Shown piece by piece: positions 59,108 to 64,000 of a stretch of DNA of 64,000 nucleotides; position 1 is the first letter of the stretch; the number at the start of each line of letters is the position of its first letter. The notes below the pieces were generated by a model. That model was not told where the DNA came from and did no database searches. It worked only from the letters and a program-made list of their open reading frames with translations. Source of the stretch: Hathewaya limosa (GTDB lineage Bacteria; Bacillota; Clostridia; Clostridiales; Clostridiaceae); contig NZ_JAUSWN010000004.1 in NCBI RefSeq assembly GCF_030815255.1, positions 1 to 64,000 on the forward strand. Reading direction: 5' to 3'. The translations under genes were made by a program, and so were the position numbers.

Positions 59108-60370
59108 ATGCCACTAGCTGATAAAATAAGACCTAAAATTTTAAAAGAGGTAATAGGTCAGGAGCATATTTTAGGAGAAAATAAAATTCTAAATAGAATG
59201 GCAAAAAGTAAAAATATACGTAGTATGATTTTTTATGGACCTCCAGGAGTGGGAAAAACTACTGTAGCCAATATTATAGCAAATACAGCTAATAAAAAAT
59301 TTTATAAACTGAATGCTACTACGGCGTCTGTTAAGGATATTCAACTTATTATTGGAGAATTAAATACTATAGAAAATATAAATGGTATAGTTCTGTACAT
59401 AGATGAGATACAAAATTTTAATAAAAAGCAACAACAATCTATATTGGAATTTATGGAAAATGGAAAGATAACGTTAATTGCCAGTACTACAGAAAATCCT
59501 TATCACTATGTTTATAAAGCTATTTTAAGTAGAGCACTAGTTTTTGAATTTAAGCCTTTATTAGAAAAAGACATATTAATAGGTATAAAGGTAGCTATTA
59601 ATAAAATTGAACAAGATATAGGAAAAAAATTTATTAAATGTGAAGAAGATGCTATGTGCCATATAGCTAAAGTGTGTGGAGGAGATTTTAGAAAAGCTCT
59701 AAATATTTTAGAAACTGCAATATTATATACTTCTAAAGATGAAAATGGTGATATTTTTATTGATTTAAAAGTTATTGAGGAATGTAGTGGAATGAAAAGT
59801 TTTGATTATGATAGAGATGGAGATAGTCATTATGATATTTTAAGTGCTTTTCAAAAGTCTATACGAGGTAGTGATCCCGACGCAAGTGTACATTATCTTG
59901 CAAGACTTATAAAATCAGGAGATTTAGTATCTATTTGCAGAAGACTTTTAGTAATTGCATCGGAAGATATAGGGCTTGCATATCCCAATGCAATTACAAT
60001 GGTAAAGACCTGTGTTGATTCAGCTATGCAGTTAGGATTTCCAGAGGCAAGAATACCTTTAGCACAAGCCACGTTACTATTGGCTACTTCACCTAAATCA
60101 AATTCAGCATATATGGCTATTAGTAAGGCTATAAATGATTTAGAAACAAAAAATATAGGAGAAATACCCAATTATTTAAAAGATGCACATTATGAAGGAG
60201 CTAAAGCTTTGGAAAGAGGAAAAACCTATAAATATCCACATGACTATAAAAATAATTATATAAAACAACAGTATTTGCCAGAAACTTTAAAAAATGAAAA
60301 GTATTATATACCTGGAGAAAATAAGATGGAAAATGCAATTAAATCATATTTAAATAAGATAAATATTTAA
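59108..60370 (+). CDS. rarA: Replication-associated recombination protein RarA (MgsA)
   Basis: AAA+ ATPase of the clamp-loader type that acts at stalled forks. The 420-aa protein has Walker A 'GPPGVGKTT' (about residues 45-53), Walker B 'LYIDEIQNF', sensor 1 'IASTTENP', and the C-terminal MgsA tetramerisation domain ('ASEDIGLAYPNAI'). The order rarA-iscR-iscS-iscU-mnmA is conserved in clostridia and bacilli. Confidence 0.95.
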   Translation: MPLADKIRPKILKEVIGQEHILGENKILNRMAKSKNIRSMIFYGPPGVGKTTVANIIANTANKKFYKLNATTASVKDIQLIIGELNTIENINGIVLYIDEIQNFNKKQQQSILEFMENGKITLIASTTENPYHYVYKAILSRALVFEFKPLLEKDILIGIKVAINKIEQDIGKKFIKCEEDAMCHIAKVCGGDFRKALNILETAILYTSKDENGDIFIDLKVIEECSGMKSFDYDRDGDSHYDILSAFQKSIRGSDPDASVHYLARLIKSGDLVSICRRLLVIASEDIGLAYPNAITMVKTCVDSAMQLGFPEARIPLAQATLLLATSPKSNSAYMAISKAINDLETKNIGEIPNYLKDAHYEGAKALERGKTYKYPHDYKNNYIKQQYLPETLKNEKYYIPGENKMENAIKSYLNKINI

Positions 60371-60395
60371 CTTATAAAATGAGAAAAAATTATTG

Positions 60396-60436
60396 TTGAC
60401 AAGAATACTCTGATTTGCTAATATGAAATCAGAGTA
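60396..60436 (+). promoter_or_regulatory. iscR promoter overlapped by a perfect operator palindrome
   Basis: -35 TTGACA (60396-60401), 17-nt spacer, extended -10 TGCTAATAT (TAATAT 60419-60424). The arms TACTCTGATTT (60406-60416) and AAATCAGAGTA (60426-60436) are a perfect 11-bp inverted repeat with a 9-nt centre covering the -10. It is well placed for autorepression by the Rrf2 protein encoded next. Confidence 0.8.
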
Positions 60437-60464
60437 AAACACTCAACAATAAGGAAGTGATTGA

Positions 60465-60911
60465 ATGAAGTTGTCTACTAAGGGCAGATATGGAGTAAAG
60501 GCCATGGTAGATTTAGCTATAAATTATGGCGATGAACCTGTGTCTATTAAATCAATTTCAGAAAGACAAAATATTTCTGAATATTATTTAGAACAACTTT
60601 TTGCTACTTTAAGAAAAGCAGGCATTATAAAAAGTATAAGGGGTGCACAGGGTGGATATGTTTTAAATAGAGATCCTTCAGAAATTACTATACATGAAGT
60701 TATAGAGTTATTAGAAGGACCCATAGAAATTTCAAATTGTCTCGTAGAAGAATCGTGCGATAATATTGAGGCATGTCCTACAAGATTATTATGGAAAAAG
60801 ATAAAGGAAAGTATAGAAGAAGTGACACATTCTATAACTCTTCAGGATATGGTTAATGATTATAAAGATATGAAAAAGATTACCATTGATACTACACAAT
60901 TAAAAAGATAA
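60465..60911 (+). CDS. iscR: Rrf2-family Fe-S regulator IscR
   Basis: The 148-aa protein has the Rrf2 winged helix ('MKLSTKGRYGVKAMVDLA', 'SISERQNISEYYLEQLFATL') and three Cys at positions 92, 98 and 104 in C-x5-C-x5-C spacing. These are the same positions as the [2Fe-2S] ligands of E. coli IscR. This separates it from the cluster-free CymR. It likely represses its own promoter and the downstream iscS-iscU genes when clusters are sufficient. iscS starts 52 bp later. Confidence 0.93.
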   Translation: MKLSTKGRYGVKAMVDLAINYGDEPVSIKSISERQNISEYYLEQLFATLRKAGIIKSIRGAQGGYVLNRDPSEITIHEVIELLEGPIEISNCLVEESCDNIEACPTRLLWKKIKESIEEVTHSITLQDMVNDYKDMKKITIDTTQLKR

Positions 60912-60963
60912 ATAATAAAAATAAAATTTTGGGAAAAATTATTACATAAAGGAGCGGATATCA

Positions 60964-62148
60964 ATGAATAAGCACGTATATATGGATCACGCAGCTACAA
61001 CTTACACTAAAAAAGAAGTTTTAGATGAAATGATACCTTATTTTACACAATACTTTGGAAATCCATCATCTATATATTCTTTATCAAGAGAAACTAAAAA
61101 GGCGATTGATAAATCAAGAGCTAGAATTGCTAAATGTATAAATGCTGATGAAAGTGAAATTTTCTTTACAGGTGGTGGTTCAGAAGCAGATAACTGGGCA
61201 TTAAAAGGTATTGCTTTTGCTCATAAAAATAAAGGAAATCATATTATAACTACAAAAATAGAACATCATGCAATATTACATACCTGTGAGTTTTTAGAAA
61301 AACAAGGTTTTGAAGTAACTTACTTAGATGTAAATGAAGAAGGAATCGTAGATATAGAAGATTTGAAAAATGCTATTACAGATAAAACTATATTAGTTAC
61401 TGTAATGTTTGCAAATAATGAAATAGGTTCTATCCAACCTATAAAAGAAATAGGAGAAATATGTAGAGAAAAGAAAATATTTTTCCATACAGATGCAGTT
61501 CAAGCAGTAGGACATGTACCAGTAGATGTTAAAGATATGAATATAGATTTATTATCTATGGCCGGACATAAGTTTTATGGACCTAAAGGAATTGGTGTTC
61601 TTTATATAAAAAAAGGAATTAGAATTGCTAATTTAGTACATGGTGGAGGACAAGAAAGAGGAAGAAGAGCTGGTACAGAGAATATAGCAGGAATAGTTGG
61701 TATAGGTAAAGCTTTAGAACTTGCTTGTGAACATATGGAAGAGAATAATGCAAAGCTTGTGAAAATGAGAGATGAGTTAATAGAAGGCCTATTAAAAATA
61801 CCTTATTCAAGATTAAATGGACCAATGGGAGATAAGAGATTACCTGGAAACGTTAATATATGTTTCAGATTTATAGAAGGTGAATCAGTGTTATTGCTTT
61901 TAGATTCTCAAGGAATTTCAGCATCTAGTGGAAGCGCTTGTACATCAGGTTCCTTAGACCCATCACATGTATTACTTTCTATAGGTTTACCTCATGAAAT
62001 AGCACATGGATCTTTAAGACTATCTTTAGGTGATGAAAATACTGAAGAAGATATAAAACACGTATTAGAAGTAGTGCCACAGGTGGTACAAAGATTAAGA
62101 GATATGTCACCATTATGGGATGACTTTTTAAAGGAAGGGGAAAAATAA
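60964..62148 (+). CDS. iscS: Cysteine desulfurase (IscS/NifS)
   Basis: PLP enzyme that takes sulfur from cysteine for Fe-S clusters and tRNA thiolation. The 394-aa protein has the PLP Lys in 'SMAGHKFYGPKG' (about residues 199-210) and the persulfide Cys loop 'SSGSACTSGSLDPSHVLL' (about 320-337). It starts 'NKHVYMDHAATT'. The gene ends 2 bp before iscU. Sulfur acceptors encoded next to it are two IscU scaffolds and MnmA. Confidence 0.97.
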   Translation: MNKHVYMDHAATTYTKKEVLDEMIPYFTQYFGNPSSIYSLSRETKKAIDKSRARIAKCINADESEIFFTGGGSEADNWALKGIAFAHKNKGNHIITTKIEHHAILHTCEFLEKQGFEVTYLDVNEEGIVDIEDLKNAITDKTILVTVMFANNEIGSIQPIKEIGEICREKKIFFHTDAVQAVGHVPVDVKDMNIDLLSMAGHKFYGPKGIGVLYIKKGIRIANLVHGGGQERGRRAGTENIAGIVGIGKALELACEHMEENNAKLVKMRDELIEGLLKIPYSRLNGPMGDKRLPGNVNICFRFIEGESVLLLLDSQGISASSGSACTSGSLDPSHVLLSIGLPHEIAHGSLRLSLGDENTEEDIKHVLEVVPQVVQRLRDMSPLWDDFLKEGEK

Positions 62149-62150
62149 TT

Positions 62151-62579
62151 ATGATGTACAGTGAAAAGGTTATGGATCATTTTACAAATCCAAGAAATGT
62201 TGGAGAAATTCCTGATGCAAATGGTATTGGCGAAGTTGGAAATCCAAAATGTGGCGATATAATGAAAATATACTTAAAAATAGAAGATGATATAGTAAAA
62301 GATGTAAAGTTTAAAACTTTTGGCTGTGGTTCAGCTATAGCATCATCAAGTATGGCAACTGAGCTTATTAAAGGAAAGAATGTTGAGGATGCTTGGACTC
62401 TTACAAATAAAGCAGTGGCAGAGGCATTAGATGGTCTTCCACCAGTTAAAATGCACTGTTCTGTTTTAGCAGAAGAAGCTATTCATAAAGCTATTAATGA
62501 TTATAGAGTAAAAGCTGGATTAGATCCTTGGGATTATAAAGAACATGATGATATTCACGAACAGGTTCATGGTGAATAA
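62151..62579 (+). CDS. iscU: Fe-S cluster scaffold IscU/NifU N-terminal type
   Basis: The 142-aa scaffold has three cluster Cys in 'GNPKCGDIMKIYL' (about residue 37), 'FGCGSAIASSS' (about 62) and 'VKMHCSVLAEEA' (about 106). Two tandem ATG codons (62151, 62154) are possible starts. It directly follows iscS. The stop is followed by a strong terminator before mnmA. Confidence 0.95.
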   Translation: MMYSEKVMDHFTNPRNVGEIPDANGIGEVGNPKCGDIMKIYLKIEDDIVKDVKFKTFGCGSAIASSSMATELIKGKNVEDAWTLTNKAVAEALDGLPPVKMHCSVLAEEAIHKAINDYRVKAGLDPWDYKEHDDIHEQVHGE

Positions 62580-62586
62580 ATTATAA

Positions 62587-62633
62587 AAAGAAATAAGCTC
62601 CTTTAAATTTAAATTTAAGGAGCTTATTTCTTT
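62587..62633 (+). terminator. Terminator after iscU
   Basis: AAAGAAATAAGCTCCTT and AAGGAGCTTATTTCTTT pair nearly perfectly around an AT-rich centre; T residues are built into the 3' arm. Confidence 0.8.
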
Positions 62634-62661
62634 AAATACGTAGATTAAAGGTGAGAAGAAT

Positions 62662-63741
62662 ATGAAGAAAAAAGTTGTTATTGGAATGAGTGGAGGAGTA
62701 GATTCTTCAGTAGCTGCATATCTTTTGAAAGAACAAGGATATGAGGTTATTGGAATTATGATGAAGTTGTCTCCAGATGACCCGGATTATGTGGAAAATG
62801 AAGGCGGTTGTTGTTCTTTATCTGCCGCTAATGATGCACGTCGTGTAGCTGATGTAATTGATATACCTTTTTATGTAATGAATTTTAAAAAAAGTTTTAA
62901 AGAAAATGTAATAGACAATTTTATCTCAGAATATTTAGGGGGAAAAACTCCTAATCCATGTGTAGTATGTAATAAAACTATTAAATTTAATGAGTTTTTA
63001 AGAAAAGCTCAAGCATTAGGTGCAGATTATATTGCCACAGGACATTATGCAGAAGTTATCGAAAAAAATGGAAGATATCTTCTAAAAAGATCAGAAGATG
63101 AAAGAAAAGATCAAACATATATGTTGTATAATTTAACACAAGATCAATTAGCACATATTTTAATGCCATGTGGAAAATATGAGAAAACTGAAATTAGATC
63201 CATAGCAGAAAAAATAGGATTAGATGTGTTTAGAAAAAAAGATAGTCAAGAAATATGTTTTATTCCTGATAATAATCATGGTGAATTTATCAAAAAAAGT
63301 GTAGAGAAAAATAAAGTAAAACCAGGAAATTTTGTTGATAAAAATGGCCAGATTTTAGGAAAACATAAAGGTATTGTTTATTACACTATAGGGCAGAGAA
63401 AAGGCCTTGGGCTAGCACTTGGTAAGCCTGTATTCGTTACAGATATTATTCCAGAAAAAAACCAAGTAGTAATAGGTGATGAAGAAGAAATATTCAAAAC
63501 CGAACTTATAGCTAAAGATGTTAATTTAATATATATGGATGAACTTAAAGAACCTATGGAGGTGTTGGGAAAGGTAAGATATAGTGCTAAACTTTCGCCA
63601 GCTACTATATATCCTTTAGAAAATGGTAAATTAAAAGCTGTGTTTAGAGAAAAACAAAGAGCTATTACAAAAGGTCAATCAGTAGTTTTTTATAAAGATA
63701 ATTTTGTTGTAGGTGGGGGAATAATAGAAGAAATATTATAA
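62662..63741 (+). CDS. mnmA: tRNA 2-thiouridylase MnmA
   Basis: Adds sulfur to U34 of Lys, Glu and Gln tRNAs, using persulfide from IscS. The 359-aa protein has the PP-loop 'GMSGGVDSSVAAYLL' (about residues 8-22), the catalytic Cys in 'NPCVVCN' (about 95-101), and the second Cys in 'DSQEICFIP' (about 196-204). AAGGTGAGAAG precedes the ATG. It lies between two IscU genes. Confidence 0.97.
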   Translation: MKKKVVIGMSGGVDSSVAAYLLKEQGYEVIGIMMKLSPDDPDYVENEGGCCSLSAANDARRVADVIDIPFYVMNFKKSFKENVIDNFISEYLGGKTPNPCVVCNKTIKFNEFLRKAQALGADYIATGHYAEVIEKNGRYLLKRSEDERKDQTYMLYNLTQDQLAHILMPCGKYEKTEIRSIAEKIGLDVFRKKDSQEICFIPDNNHGEFIKKSVEKNKVKPGNFVDKNGQILGKHKGIVYYTIGQRKGLGLALGKPVFVTDIIPEKNQVVIGDEEEIFKTELIAKDVNLIYMDELKEPMEVLGKVRYSAKLSPATIYPLENGKLKAVFREKQRAITKGQSVVFYKDNFVVGGGIIEEIL

Positions 63742-63798
63742 TTATTATACATATATAATTTATATTTTCTAATTGAAGATATTAAGGGGATGATCATA

Positions 63799-64000
63799 AT
63801 GATGGAATATAGTGATAAAGTATTAGATCACTTTTACTGTCCGAGAAACGTAGGAGTATTACCTAATGCAAATGGTATTGGAGAAGAAGGAAATCCTAAA
63901 TGTGGGGATGTAATGAAAATTTATTTAGAAATAAAAGAAAATAAGATAATAGATGTAAAATTTAAAGCATTTGGGTGTGGTTCAGCTATAGCATCTGCTA
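63799..64000 (+). CDS. Second IscU/NifU-like scaffold, cut by the window end
   Basis: The first 67 codons are present. They read 'MMEYSDKVLDHFYCPRNVG', 'VLPNANGIGEEGNPKCGDVM' and 'KIYLEIKENKIIDVKFKAFG' and then 'CGSAIASA'. They align closely with iscU at 62151, sharing the first two cluster Cys, and differ in a third Cys in 'HFYCPRN'. The ATG at 63799 (or 63802) follows AAGGGGATGATC. It looks like a recent paralogue of iscU beyond mnmA. The rest is not visible, so intactness is unknown. Confidence 0.88.
   Translation, partial: MMEYSDKVLDHFYCPRNVGVLPNANGIGEEGNPKCGDVMKIYLEIKENKIIDVKFKAFGCGSAIASA

Overview
The window is chromosomal DNA from a strongly AT-rich, endospore-forming, anaerobic Firmicute, most likely Clostridium sensu stricto. 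The evidence is the sporulation genes (gpr, spoIIP, yqfC, yqfD, a cotS homologue), the Clostridium-style hrcA-grpE-dnaK-dnaJ and dnaG-rpoD clusters, pyruvate phosphate dikinase, and a complete selenocysteine system. Affinity to the C. novyi / C. botulinum group III branch is a guess from general resemblance and was not tested. Nearly everything is vegetative core genome. No insertion sequence, integrase or CRISPR array was seen.

Layout. 1-2244: dacF-type carboxypeptidase (minus strand) and comEA. 2321-6939: selenocysteine locus selD-selA-selB plus tRNA-Sec, where selD itself carries an in-frame UGA. 7089-13584: a zinc-ribbon protein behind a folded leader, a P-type ATPase-like protein that has lost its catalytic motifs, a holin-like protein, a ComEC lacking its metallo-lactamase motif, and holA. 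13601-16633: rpsT (minus strand), gpr, spoIIP and a small membrane protein. 16657-24920: lepA-hemW, then a CIRCE-controlled heat-shock operon. 24933-28116: a self-regulated YtrA-like ABC operon. 28240-31631: prmA-rsmE-mtaB-hinT. 31649-40533: rpsU-yqeY-yqfC-yqfD-pgpH-ybeY-dgkA/PAP2-cdd-era-recO and a DUF4342 protein. 40734-44099: ccpN-like regulator and ppdK. 44134-50966: cotS (minus strand), dnaG-rpoD, a PH-domain protein, trmK and a Nif3 protein. 51059-51398: RNase P RNA. 51508-58822: a Cys-rich putative spore-surface protein, two transporters, a homocysteine methyltransferase, several small unknown proteins, GtrA, and a 47-aa gene missing from an ordinary ORF scan. 59108-64000: rarA, then the Fe-S / tRNA-thiolation cluster iscR-iscS-iscU-mnmA-iscU2 (last gene cut by the window end).

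The most interesting items are: (1) the catalytically dead P-type ATPase homologue beside a holin-like protein and a truncated ComEC; (2) long hairpins that pair the Shine-Dalgarno sequence of spoIIP, yqfC, the zinc-ribbon gene and a small membrane-protein gene, which suggests blocking of translation on read-through transcripts; (3) a Cys-rich protein that joins a cytolysin-domain-4-like beta-sandwich to a CC-repeat tail behind a sigma-K-type promoter; (4) selD as a selenoprotein and recO with an apparent CTG start, both of which automatic calling truncates; (5) a 47-aa gene behind a sigma-G-like promoter. All assignments were made by reading the sequence, with no database search.
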